DNA of 64,000 bases from Pseudomonas sp. BP8 (lineage in GTDB: Bacteria; Pseudomonadota; Gammaproteobacteria; Pseudomonadales; Pseudomonadaceae): positions 5,923,501-5,987,500 of the forward strand of contig NZ_JAGINK010000001.1 in NCBI RefSeq assembly GCF_017875955.1. The letters are read 5' to 3'. The notes beneath the pieces are model-generated. The model worked only from the letters and a program-made list of their open reading frames with translations. It was not told the DNA's origin and did not search any database. Position 1 is the stretch's first letter. Each line of letters starts with the position of its first letter. This document shows, piece after piece, positions 23,401 through 31,890 of this stretch. A program made the translations under genes and the position numbers.

Positions 23401-24333
23401 CTAAACCGTGCCCAGCAGCCGGGCCAACCCCTCGACCATCGACGTCGGTTGCGGAAAATCAAAGCGCGCCAGCAAGCGCCCGTTATCCGCCCGCGAATGA
23501 CGGATATCGCCCGACCGCGCCGGGCCATAGCTCACCTCAGGCAAGCTCCCGACCACCTGCTGCAACGCTGCCAGCAACTGGTTCAACGAGGTCGCCTGGT
23601 TCAGGCCGATATTCACCGCGCCTTCTTCAACCTGCGCCTGCTCCAGCGCCTGGACCATCACCCGGACCAGGTCACCGACATAAAGGAAGTCGCGCGTCTG
23701 CTCGCCATCACCAAACACGGTGATCGGCAGCCCTTGGGTCGCCCGCTCGCTGAAGATGCTGATCACCCCCGAGTAGGGCGAGGACGGATCCTGGCGCGGC
23801 CCGAAGATATTGAAGAAGCGGAATACCACCGGCTCCAGGCCATGCTGGCGACGGTAGAAATCCAGGTACTGCTCGCTCGCCAGCTTGTCCACCGCATACG
23901 GCGTCAACGGCGCCTTGGGGGTGTCTTCGGCGATTGACTGGCCTTCGCCATTGTTGCCGTACACCGCCGCGCTGGAGGCAAACAACACCCGCCGCACGCC
24001 ATTGACACGCATCGCCTCGCAGACATTCAACGTGCCGATGAAATTGCTCTGGTGGGTCTTCACCGGGTCGTCCACCGACGCCTGTACCGAGGCAACAGCG
24101 GCCAGATGCACCACCGCCTGGCAACCGGCTGCCGCGCCGGCGACCAGAGCGGCGTCGGCAACATCACCTTCGATCAGTTCCAGGCCAGGGTGACCGAGCT
24201 GCAGGTTGTCGCGCTTGCCAGTGGACAGGTCATCAAGGATGCGTACTGCGTAGCCTTTATCCAGCAACGCATCGCACAGGTGCGAGCCAATGAAACCGGC
24301 ACCGCCGGTGATCAGGATGGGGGCATCAGCCAT
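23401..24333 (-). CDS. NAD-dependent sugar-nucleotide epimerase/dehydratase
   Basis: The 310-residue extended SDR has the Rossmann motif GGAGFIGSHLCDALL near residue 9, catalytic Ser in FASSAAVYG, and the Y-x3-K pair in PYAVDKLASEQ. FRFFNIFGPRQDPSSPYSGVIS is typical of UDP-glucose/N-acetylglucosamine 4-epimerases such as WbpP/GalE-like enzymes. The start MADAPILITGG is chosen; a frame to 24468 is spurious. It overlaps the upstream SDR-like gene by 8 bp. Substrate is not determined. Confidence 0.88.
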   Translation of the reverse strand: MADAPILITGGAGFIGSHLCDALLDKGYAVRILDDLSTGKRDNLQLGHPGLELIEGDVADAALVAGAAAGCQAVVHLAAVASVQASVDDPVKTHQSNFIGTLNVCEAMRVNGVRRVLFASSAAVYGNNGEGQSIAEDTPKAPLTPYAVDKLASEQYLDFYRRQHGLEPVVFRFFNIFGPRQDPSSPYSGVISIFSERATQGLPITVFGDGEQTRDFLYVGDLVRVMVQALEQAQVEEGAVNIGLNQATSLNQLLAALQQVVGSLPEVSYGPARSGDIRHSRADNGRLLARFDFPQPTSMVEGLARLLGTV

Positions 24334-25210
24334 GTCGGTAGAAACGGTCCAGTAGGGGCGGCAAGCCCGAGCGCCAGGCACGTGGCTTGATACCAAAAGT
24401 GTGAAGGATTTTCTTGCAGGCGAGCACGGCGTTCTGCGGCTCTTCGCTGGCATCCGGGCGGGCGGCATGCGCCTGCGCAGTGGGTGCCTGCACGGCCAGC
24501 TTGTGCCACTGTTGCGCTTCGCTGAGGATCGCCTGGCCCAGCGCCAGCGGCGTGGTCGCCTCGTTGCCGGCGTAGTGATAGGTGCCCCACAGCGGTGCGG
24601 CGCAATCGAGCTGCTTGATCACCGAGAGGATCACCCGCGCGGCGTCGTCGACCGGCGTCGGGTTGCCGCGGCGATCGTCGGCCAGGAGCAGTTCCTGGGG
24701 TTGCTCGGCGCGGGTCAGAAAACGGCCCAGTGCACCATCGATGCTTTCGTCGAGCACCCAGCCAAAGCGCAGCAGCACGTGTTGCGGGCAGGCCGCACGC
24801 ACGCTCTGCTCGATCCGCCAGAGTGCCTGGCCGCGCGTACCCAGCGGTATCGGCTCGTCCTTTTCGCTGTAGGCGGTTGCCCGCGAGCCATCGAACACGC
24901 GATAGCTGGAAGGCTGCACGAGGATCATCTCGTGGTGCTGGCACAGTTCGGCCAGGCGCTCTACTGCCCGTTCCTGCTGGGCAAGGCGCTGTTCGCTGAC
25001 CGACTCGGCCTGGAACCAGTCGAAATAATAGGCGAGGTTGATCACCACATCAGGGCGATGTTCGTCCAGCAGCAGGGTCAGGCTGGCAGGGTCCCAGCCG
25101 CTCTCCGGCGGGCGCGGCGCCAGGAATCCGATGTCCTCCTCGGCCCCGAGACGAATCAGCGCTTGCCCGAGGGCATTGCCACCACCCAACAGCATCAGGC
25201 GCATACGCAT
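24326..25210 (-). CDS. RmlD-like sugar-nucleotide-binding SDR lacking catalytic Tyr/Lys
   Basis: The 294-residue protein resembles dTDP-4-dehydrorhamnose reductase: Rossmann loop LLGGGNALGQALI near residue 7, DVVINLAYY near 54, then SSYRVFDG and YSEKDEPIPL. Where RmlD has the Y-x3-K catalytic pair (PLxxYGxSK), this has PLGTRGQAL, with Arg126 and Leu130 at the two positions. Reductase activity is thus unlikely. It is co-translated with the epimerase (8-bp overlap) and may be an accessory or regulatory subunit. Confidence 0.8.
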   Translation of the reverse strand: MRMRLMLLGGGNALGQALIRLGAEEDIGFLAPRPPESGWDPASLTLLLDEHRPDVVINLAYYFDWFQAESVSEQRLAQQERAVERLAELCQHHEMILVQPSSYRVFDGSRATAYSEKDEPIPLGTRGQALWRIEQSVRAACPQHVLLRFGWVLDESIDGALGRFLTRAEQPQELLLADDRRGNPTPVDDAARVILSVIKQLDCAAPLWGTYHYAGNEATTPLALGQAILSEAQQWHKLAVQAPTAQAHAARPDASEEPQNAVLACKKILHTFGIKPRAWRSGLPPLLDRFYRHG

Positions 25211-25509
25211 AGGGTCAAAAGGTCCGCTCAGATCAATGATAGGAAAAAAGCATTTTGCGGTTTCCGGCTAGGGAAGTCCAACACGGCTAGGCCATGCCTA
25301 AGTTCTGCGGCGAATACAAGGTGCTTTGCTGCTTCTCCGGGGTATTAGGAAACGGCCTATAGCTACCTCGGAAAGAGCTGACTACTGAGGCAGTGGCAAC
25401 GGCTCATAAGCCGCTGCTAGTCTGCGTATGTTGCATCATGGCAATCAAGCTGCTAAGCGCCGACAATCCTCTGGGGGCGTGGCTGCAGCGGCTTTTCTAG
25501 GAGACGGGG
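25211..25509. other. intergenic region between sugar gene pair and hydrolase
   Basis: These 299 bases contain no convincing reading frame. A small hairpin CGGCTCATAAGCCG (25400-25413) is flanked by pairing GCAG/CTGC arms. The region must hold the divergent promoters, and a small RNA is possible but unsupported. Confidence 0.4.
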
Positions 25510-26349
25510 ATGGATCAACACGTGGGCGGAGCGCAGCGTTCACGCTGGCAGTACGACGAGCCAGCGCCAGGTGACGAGTGCTTCTTCACCGAGGCCTTCG
25601 ATGGTTACCAGCAGCAGGCGCGGCTGCTGCTGGCGGATAGCCCACGCGCCCCTGCAGCATTCGTGGTCGGCGGCGCACGCTCGGACTTCACCCGCTTAAA
25701 CCCATTGCTCTATCGCTTGCAGGAGCAGGGGATCGGCTCGCTGACCGGCAATCTGTCGGGCCACAGCCTGGCCAGTGAACCAGGTGCCGTAGCGCCTACA
25801 CTCGCCACCAACCTGGAGGAAGCGCTGCGCTTTCATCGACACATCGCCGAGCACTGCCAGACACTTGTCGGCCACAGCCTCGGCGCGGCCGTCGCCTTGA
25901 AGATGGCCGCGCAACTGCCGGCGGTGCGCAAGCTGGTGCTGATATGCCCGGCGGTCTATCCCGACGCAGCCCACCATGCACCGTTCGGCCCGGCGTTCAG
26001 CGCGGCGATTCGCCAACCCTATGCGTTTCTTGAGTGTGACAGCTACGCGTTCCTGCGAGGGTTCCGGGGCAAGGTGCTGCTGGTGATCGGTGAGTACGAT
26101 GGGCTCAACTCCCAGCGTTTCGGCCAAGGCCCAGGTACCTCGGCAGGCACGCGGACGCTGGCCGGCGTGTCGCGCTATAGCCCGATACCCGAAGAAGTCA
26201 CTCACGCCCTGCTGCGCTCGGTGCCTGCACCAGACGTGCAGTGCCTGCTGCTGACCGACTGCGATCATGGCATCGCCGCGCACCTGCGTGAGGCGCCGCA
26301 GGTGACAGATCAGGTCGCCGAGGTAGTGGCCGGGTTCATCCTCGACTGA
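25510..26349 (+). CDS. alpha/beta-hydrolase family protein
   Basis: The 279-residue protein has the nucleophile elbow GHSLGAAVAL near residue 121, an acid candidate in LLVIGEYDGLNS and a histidine in LLTDCDHGIAAHL near the C terminus, giving a plausible Ser-Asp-His triad. There is no signal peptide. A strong AGGAGA site precedes the ATG. Similar proteins are esterases or thioesterases, but no substrate can be read from the sequence. Confidence 0.8.
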   Translation: MDQHVGGAQRSRWQYDEPAPGDECFFTEAFDGYQQQARLLLADSPRAPAAFVVGGARSDFTRLNPLLYRLQEQGIGSLTGNLSGHSLASEPGAVAPTLATNLEEALRFHRHIAEHCQTLVGHSLGAAVALKMAAQLPAVRKLVLICPAVYPDAAHHAPFGPAFSAAIRQPYAFLECDSYAFLRGFRGKVLLVIGEYDGLNSQRFGQGPGTSAGTRTLAGVSRYSPIPEEVTHALLRSVPAPDVQCLLLTDCDHGIAAHLREAPQVTDQVAEVVAGFILD

Positions 26350-26355
26350 GCGCCG

Positions 26356-27168
26356 TCATTCGATTTCGAACAGGCCATTGCTCAACGGGCCGACACTCAA
26401 CCGCTCACGCACGTCGTCATCGATGCGCGGATCGTCCGGGCGGTACAGCCTGACCTGACGGTAGGCATTGATCCGGTTGATCTCTTCGCCAAGAAACTCC
26501 CAGACCACCCGGGTGCACGCGGGGTTGCGCCGGTCACCGCTGGAGACCCCGGTCTTGAGGCCGTTGAGGCGGGTGATGCGGCTCTTGAAGCTGGGGATGA
26601 GAATGGTCTGGCTCATCTCGTTGAGGGTCAGCGACTCATAGTCGATAAGAAACATCCGATCCTGCAACTGGAACGCCGCTCCCAGGTAACGGCAGCGCAC
26701 TTCGGCGTGCAGGTCGCTGGCACTGCTGCGCTCCTGGCGTTCCTGGCGCTCGAACAGGAAACTGCCGCGCTCTTCACGCAGGTGCACCAGCGACACCAGG
26801 ATCGTCCCCGGCACCGACATGCAGTTGGAATACTCGAAGTAATAGCCGCAGTAACGCGAGAGGTTGCCGGCCTGGGCATGCAGCGGCTTGAACAGCTCGC
26901 TGATCGGATCAGTGGCCGAACCGGCCTGCTCCGACGGAATCCGCGCGCCGATCAACCGGGCGAACTGCTCGGGCGGCTGATTGAGCTCGTAATCCTCGAC
27001 CCCGAAGAAGTCGCCAATGCGTTTGAGGTTGTAAGCCGTCGGACGGCTCTGCTCGCTCAAATACTTGTTGAACTGGGCACGGTTGATCGACAGCTGTCGG
27101 CAAACCTCGGAGATAGAGCGGTAATGGCTGCAGGCCAGTTTGAGGTTGGTAGCGAAATGATCGCTCAT
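26356..27168 (-). CDS. XRE-like helix-turn-helix transcriptional regulator
   Basis: The 270-residue protein has an N-terminal HTH at about residues 17-58 (ISEVCRQLSINRAQFNKYLSEQSRP). The remaining 200 residues form an effector-like domain I cannot assign, with YCGYYFEYSNC and FLIDYESLTLNEMSQTILIPSF segments. It ends 6 bp from the convergent hydrolase and is divergent from the alanine symporter at 27346, so it could regulate either. This is inference from position only. Confidence 0.8.
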   Translation of the reverse strand: MSDHFATNLKLACSHYRSISEVCRQLSINRAQFNKYLSEQSRPTAYNLKRIGDFFGVEDYELNQPPEQFARLIGARIPSEQAGSATDPISELFKPLHAQAGNLSRYCGYYFEYSNCMSVPGTILVSLVHLREERGSFLFERQERQERSSASDLHAEVRCRYLGAAFQLQDRMFLIDYESLTLNEMSQTILIPSFKSRITRLNGLKTGVSSGDRRNPACTRVVWEFLGEEINRINAYRQVRLYRPDDPRIDDDVRERLSVGPLSNGLFEIE

Positions 27169-27345
27169 TGCAAAGGTCCAGCTGATGCGAGTGGCGCAAT
27201 CATAGCATCAAGTCGCGCCAAGTCAGAGCAACCCGCGAAATTGTAACCACTCTTGTCATGGCCAACCATGCGCCCAACGAAAAGCGGTGCGTGCTTGCCG
27301 CCGCTGGTCATTTCACGCGAAGAATAAGAATCGAGGTCATTTCAT

Positions 27346-28788
27346 ATGCTCGAAGTAATTAACGATTTCCTTTCGGGGAAACTGCTCATCGTCCTTATCG
27401 TAGGCTTGGGCGGCTACTTCACCATCCGTTCCCGGTTCGTTCAGTTCCGCCACTTCGGCCACATGTTCGGTGTGTTCAAGGAATCCTTGCGTGGCCAGGC
27501 TGGCCAGTTGAGTTCGTTCCAGGCCCTGATGCTGAGCCTGGCCGGCCGCGTTGGCGCCGGTAACATCGCCGGTGTCGGCATCGCCGTGACCCTCGGCGGC
27601 CCAGGCGCGGTGTTCTGGATGTGGGTCACCGCACTGGTGGGCATGTCCAGCAGCTTCTTCGAATGTACCCTCGCCCAGGTCTACAAGCGCGCCGACGGCG
27701 ACGGCTTGTACCGCGGCGGCCCGGCGTACTACATCCTGCACGGCCTGAAGCTGAGAAGCATGGCGATCGTCTTCTCGATCCTGTTGCTGGTGACCTACGG
27801 CTTTGCCTTCATGGGCCTGCAGTCGTACACCGTGACCCATTCGCTGCAGAATGCCTTCGGCTTCGACCCGAGCCACACCGGTATCGCCCTGGCGGTGCTG
27901 CTGGCAGTGGTGTTCCTCGGCGGCATCAAGCGTATCGCCGCTGTGTCCGACCTGCTGGTACCGGTCAAGACCCTGGCCTACATCGGCGTGACCCTGTATG
28001 TGATCGGCACCCAGATCGAGCACGTGCCGGCCATGCTGGAAACCATCTTCAAGAGCGCTTTCGGCCTCGACCCCGCCTTTGCCGGCCTGCTCGGCAGTGC
28101 CATCGTCATGGGCGTGAAGCGTGGCGTGTTCGCTAACGAAGCGGGCCTGGGCAGTGCGCCCAACGTCGCCGCCGTGGCTGCGGTCAAACACCCCGGTGCG
28201 CAGGGCGTGGTCCAGGCCTTCAGTGTGTTCCTCGACACCTTCGTGATCTGCACCTGCACCGCGCTGCTGATCCTGCTGTCGGGCTTCTACACGCCGGGCT
28301 TCGAAGGTGACGGTATCGTCCTGACGCAGAACTCGCTGGCCGCCGTGGTCGGTGACTGGGGCCGTCTGTTCGTCAGCGTCGCGCTGTCGCTGTTCGTCTT
28401 CACCTGCATCCTCTACAACTACTACCTGGGCGAGAACAGCCTGCAGTTCCTCAGCCGCAACCGCGTGGTCCTGCTGGTGTTCCGCGCCCTGGTCCTGGCG
28501 CTGGTGGTGTGGGGTTCGGTGCAAGACTTGTCGACCGTGTTCGCCTTCGCCGACATCACCATGACCTGCCTGGCCTTCGTCAACCTGGTCGCCCTGGTCC
28601 TGCTGTTCAAAGTTGGCCTGCGGGTGATGCGCGACTACGACGAGCAGCGCAAGGCCGGTATCAAGCAGCCCGTGTTTGACTCCAGCAAGTTCCCGGACCT
28701 GGATCTGGACCGTGCGGCCTGGCCTGTATCTACGCAGCTTGAAACAACCGCTGACAACGCTGTCGGCCAGGCGCAGACCCAGCGCTGA
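27346..28788 (+). CDS. alanine/glycine:cation symporter (AGCS family)
   Basis: The 480-residue inner-membrane protein has about ten helices. The AGCS signature GAGNIAGVGIAVTLGGPGAVFWMW lies near residue 67, and FANEAGLGSAPNVAAVA near 263 is the second conserved block. It brings in alanine or glycine with Na+ or H+. It is followed by a hairpin terminator and an asparaginase gene, so the two are probably separate units. Confidence 0.9.
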   Translation: MLEVINDFLSGKLLIVLIVGLGGYFTIRSRFVQFRHFGHMFGVFKESLRGQAGQLSSFQALMLSLAGRVGAGNIAGVGIAVTLGGPGAVFWMWVTALVGMSSSFFECTLAQVYKRADGDGLYRGGPAYYILHGLKLRSMAIVFSILLLVTYGFAFMGLQSYTVTHSLQNAFGFDPSHTGIALAVLLAVVFLGGIKRIAAVSDLLVPVKTLAYIGVTLYVIGTQIEHVPAMLETIFKSAFGLDPAFAGLLGSAIVMGVKRGVFANEAGLGSAPNVAAVAAVKHPGAQGVVQAFSVFLDTFVICTCTALLILLSGFYTPGFEGDGIVLTQNSLAAVVGDWGRLFVSVALSLFVFTCILYNYYLGENSLQFLSRNRVVLLVFRALVLALVVWGSVQDLSTVFAFADITMTCLAFVNLVALVLLFKVGLRVMRDYDEQRKAGIKQPVFDSSKFPDLDLDRAAWPVSTQLETTADNAVGQAQTQR

Positions 28789-28801
28789 TATGCTCCCCTG
28801 C

Positions 28802-28835
28802 CAGCCGCCCCGTTCGTGGGCGGCTGCTTCTTTCT
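28802..28835 (+). terminator. Rho-independent terminator after the alanine symporter
   Basis: A 9-bp GC stem CAGCCGCCC / GGGCGGCTG with a 7-base loop is followed by CTTCTTTCTC. The tract is interrupted, so efficiency may be moderate. Confidence 0.7.
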
Positions 28836-28860
28836 CCGCTCATCGCTACGGAAATGCTCC

Positions 28861-29850
28861 ATGCGTGCAGTCAAGAATCTTCTCGTCCTCTACACCGGTG
28901 GCACCATCGGCATGCTTGAAACAGCCCAAGGCCTGGCGCCGGCTGGCGGTTTTGAAGCGCGGATGCGCGAACACTTCGCCCAACTGACCGATGCACCACA
29001 ACTGCACTGGACACTGCAGGAAATGAACCCGCTGCTCGACAGCGCCAACATGCAGCAAGCCAACTGGCTGGCCATGCGTGACGCCATCGTCGACGCGGTG
29101 GAACGTGACGGCCATGACGGCGTGCTGGTGCTGCATGGCACCGACACCTTGGCCTACAGCGCTGCGGCACTGTCGTTCCTGTTGCTTGGCCTGCCGGTGC
29201 CGGTGTTGCTGACCGGCTCGATGCTGCCCGCAGGGGCGCCGAACAGCGATGCCTGGGATAACCTGATCGGCGCCCTGCGCCTGCTCGAAAGCGGCCTGGA
29301 AGACGGCGTACAGTTGTATTTCCACGAGCAATTGCTGCATGGCTGCCGGGCCTCGAAGCTGCGTAGCGAAGCCTTCGATGCCTTTGCCGCCCTACCCCGT
29401 CATCGCCAGGGCGAACGGGCTGCCGCCATTCCGTCGGTACTGGACTATCGCCAGCCGCGCCAAGCGGTGAAGCTGGCCGTATTGCCGGTGTTCCCCGGCT
29501 TGCAGGCCGAGCATCTGCGCGGCCTGCTCGACAGCGGCGTACAGGGTTTGGTGCTGGAGTGCTATGGCAGCGGTACTGGCCCGTCCGATGATCAGGCGCT
29601 ACTCGATGCGCTGCATGACGCCCGCCAGGGCGGCGTGGTGATTGTTGCGATCAGCCAGTGCCCGGTGGGTTCGGTGGTGTTCGACACGTATGCCGCGGGC
29701 AGTCGTCTGCGTGACACCGGCTTGGTCAGCGGTGGCGGGATGACCCGCGAGGCGGCGCTAGGCAAGTTGTTCGGGCTACTCGGCGCAGGTCTGGATGTGC
29801 AGGCCGCGGAGCACTGGTTTGCGCTGGACCTGTGTGGTGAGCGGGCGTGA
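28861..29850 (+). CDS. L-asparaginase (type I, cytoplasmic)
   Basis: The 329-residue enzyme has both catalytic threonine motifs: LYTGGTIGM near residue 10 and HGTDTLAYSAAAL near 92. There is no signal peptide, and it resembles AnsA-type enzymes rather than the periplasmic AnsB. It hydrolyses asparagine to aspartate and ammonia. The start MRAVKNLLVLYTGG at 28861 is chosen over a 15-codon upstream extension that falls inside the terminator. Confidence 0.92.
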   Translation: MRAVKNLLVLYTGGTIGMLETAQGLAPAGGFEARMREHFAQLTDAPQLHWTLQEMNPLLDSANMQQANWLAMRDAIVDAVERDGHDGVLVLHGTDTLAYSAAALSFLLLGLPVPVLLTGSMLPAGAPNSDAWDNLIGALRLLESGLEDGVQLYFHEQLLHGCRASKLRSEAFDAFAALPRHRQGERAAAIPSVLDYRQPRQAVKLAVLPVFPGLQAEHLRGLLDSGVQGLVLECYGSGTGPSDDQALLDALHDARQGGVVIVAISQCPVGSVVFDTYAAGSRLRDTGLVSGGGMTREAALGKLFGLLGAGLDVQAAEHWFALDLCGERA

Positions 29851-29865
29851 CGAGCCAGCGAAAAA

Positions 29866-29961
29866 TGGCGGAAGGCAGCGGGAGTCGAACCTGCCCGGGA
29901 ACGGCTGCCGTCCCCAACCGGGTTTGAAGCCCGGCCGCGCCACCGGGCGCGATTGCCTTCC
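29866..29961 (-). tRNA. selC: tRNA-Sec (anticodon TCA)
   Basis: A 96-nt gene with encoded CCA. Its 8-bp acceptor stem (GGAAGGCA / TGCCTTCC) is the hallmark of bacterial tRNA-Sec, and it has a long variable arm and anticodon loop CTTCAAA (anticodon at 29925-29927). The T stem GCAGG / CCCGC has one A-C mismatch. It lies 6 bp after the selB stop on the same strand, so it is probably processed from the selA-selB transcript. Confidence 0.96.
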
Positions 29962-29967
29962 TTGAAC

Positions 29968-31890
29968 TCAGGGCCCGGCCTGTTGCTGGGCCAGCGCGTT
30001 TTCGACGCGGACCAGACGCTGGTCACCGACCCGACGCGTCAGGCCGATACGGTCAAAATACTCCAATATCTGCACACTGCGTTTGCGCCCAATCCCTAAC
30101 AGGTCACGGTAGCCCGCGACTTGCACTATGCGGTCAGCGGCCGAATGCTGCAACAGCAAGCCAGCCATGCGCTGTAGGGTTGCCTCAGGATAGAACAGAT
30201 CGCGCACCACCTGATGCACCAGGCCCAACCGCGCCAGTTTGCGCAATAGCAGGCGCACTTCGGCCTCGCCCTGGCCCTCGCTTTGTGCCAGCGTCCTGAC
30301 CCAGGGCGGATCGAACTTACCCTTGAGCAGCAACGGCAGCAGGCGCGCCCAGAGCACGCCATCCGCCTCGCTCAGCTGTACCTGATGATCGGGCAAATGC
30401 AGCCAAGGCCCGCTGCTGCTGATAGCCCCGTCAGCCAGCAACTCATCCAGCAGGCTGACAAACGCCGGGCGCTCCAGCGCCAGGGCCACGAAGCGTCGCA
30501 GCCGGTCACGGTCAGGCCCCAACTGATCCGGCTCCTGCTCGTGGAAGCGCGCCAACTGTTCCAGCACCTGCTGCTTGAGCGACTGCCACTGCGGGCGGGC
30601 GAACAATAACGGCCCCTGCCGTGTGGCGATGAACAGGACATCCTCAGGCAGCCGCCAGCTGTCGCGCAAGCGGTTGAACTGGCGTTCCAGCCGCTGCGGA
30701 TCGAGGCCCGCCGGGGCGGCGGCAAGCAGTGCTGGCAAGGCCTGCTCGAGGTCTTCAGCATCGCGCAGCACCTGCAACTGGCGCAGGCGCAATGCGCTAC
30801 GCCGCTGGCGGCTGGGGGCGAACGGGTCCAGCACCCGGCCGCCGCCCAAGGTGCGCTGGGCGCGCTGATCCCGCAGGACCAGACGATCGCCATGCACCGC
30901 CTGCAGCGGGGCATTGAGCAGCAACTGGGCGAACATGCGCTGGCCGGGCAACAGTTTCTCGCCTTCGAGCAACGCCACCCGCGCGGTCACGTCCTGAGTA
31001 CCGAGGTGCACGTGCACCGCGCTGAAATGTTCAAGCCCGCGCAGTTCACTCGGCAGCAGGCTGAGCGCGATATCGACCCGGGTGCTCGGTGCATGCAGCC
31101 AGTCGGCAACCAACCAGTCGCCGCGGTGGATCTGCTCCAGCGCCAACCGCTCGGCGCTGATGTTCAAGGCAACCCGCTGTCCCGCCTCGGCGACCAGCGC
31201 CGCCTGGTTCTGCGCATGCAGCCCGCGGACGCGCACCGCTTTGCCAGCCTTGCCGAGCAGCATGCTATCGCCTGCACTGACCCGCCCGGCGAGTGCCGTA
31301 CCGGTCACTATGATGCCTGCACCGGCGACGGCGAATGCGCGGTCCACCGCCAAGCGAAAGCCGCCCTGACTGCTGCGCTGCGCTACCCGCCGTTCAGCTG
31401 CCTGCAGGGCTTCACGCAAGGGCTCGATGCCGGCGCCGGTGACACTGGACAGCGGAAACTGCGCGGCCTGGGCGTACGGGCCTGGCGCCAGCAGCGCCGC
31501 AACCTGCGCCTGCACCTCGGCGACCCGGTCCGGTTCGACCCGGTCGCACTTGCTGATTGCCACCAGCGCCTCGGGGATGCCCAGCAGCTCGATGATTGCC
31601 AGGTGCTCGCGGGTCTGCGGCATCACGCCGTCATCGGCAGCCACCACCAGCAGGACCAGATCGACGCCTTGCGCACCGGCCAGCATGTTGTGGATAAATC
31701 GCTCGTGCCCCGGCACATCGATGAAGCCGGTCAACGGCGCGCCCTCGGCCAGCGCTGCGTAGCGGTAACCAAGGTCGATGGTCATGCCGCGGGCGCGCTC
31801 CTCCTGGCGCTGGTCACCGGCCTGGCCGGTCAGGGCCTGCAACAGCGCGGTCTTGCCGTGGTCGATATGCCCGGCGGTACCGACGATCAT
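29968..31890 (-). CDS. selB: selenocysteine-specific translation elongation factor SelB
   Basis: The 640-residue protein has an EF-Tu-like GTPase (G1 GTAGHIDHGKTALL near residue 3, DVPGHERFIHNML with G3, NKxD replaced by SKCD near 118), two beta-barrels and C-terminal winged helices (about 380-640) that bind the SECIS hairpin. It brings Sec-tRNA to the ribosome at UGA. It overlaps selA by 4 bases. The client is the formate dehydrogenase at 36008-39076. Confidence 0.96.
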   Translation of the reverse strand: MIVGTAGHIDHGKTALLQALTGQAGDQRQEERARGMTIDLGYRYAALAEGAPLTGFIDVPGHERFIHNMLAGAQGVDLVLLVVAADDGVMPQTREHLAIIELLGIPEALVAISKCDRVEPDRVAEVQAQVAALLAPGPYAQAAQFPLSSVTGAGIEPLREALQAAERRVAQRSSQGGFRLAVDRAFAVAGAGIIVTGTALAGRVSAGDSMLLGKAGKAVRVRGLHAQNQAALVAEAGQRVALNISAERLALEQIHRGDWLVADWLHAPSTRVDIALSLLPSELRGLEHFSAVHVHLGTQDVTARVALLEGEKLLPGQRMFAQLLLNAPLQAVHGDRLVLRDQRAQRTLGGGRVLDPFAPSRQRRSALRLRQLQVLRDAEDLEQALPALLAAAPAGLDPQRLERQFNRLRDSWRLPEDVLFIATRQGPLLFARPQWQSLKQQVLEQLARFHEQEPDQLGPDRDRLRRFVALALERPAFVSLLDELLADGAISSSGPWLHLPDHQVQLSEADGVLWARLLPLLLKGKFDPPWVRTLAQSEGQGEAEVRLLLRKLARLGLVHQVVRDLFYPEATLQRMAGLLLQHSAADRIVQVAGYRDLLGIGRKRSVQILEYFDRIGLTRRVGDQRLVRVENALAQQQAGP

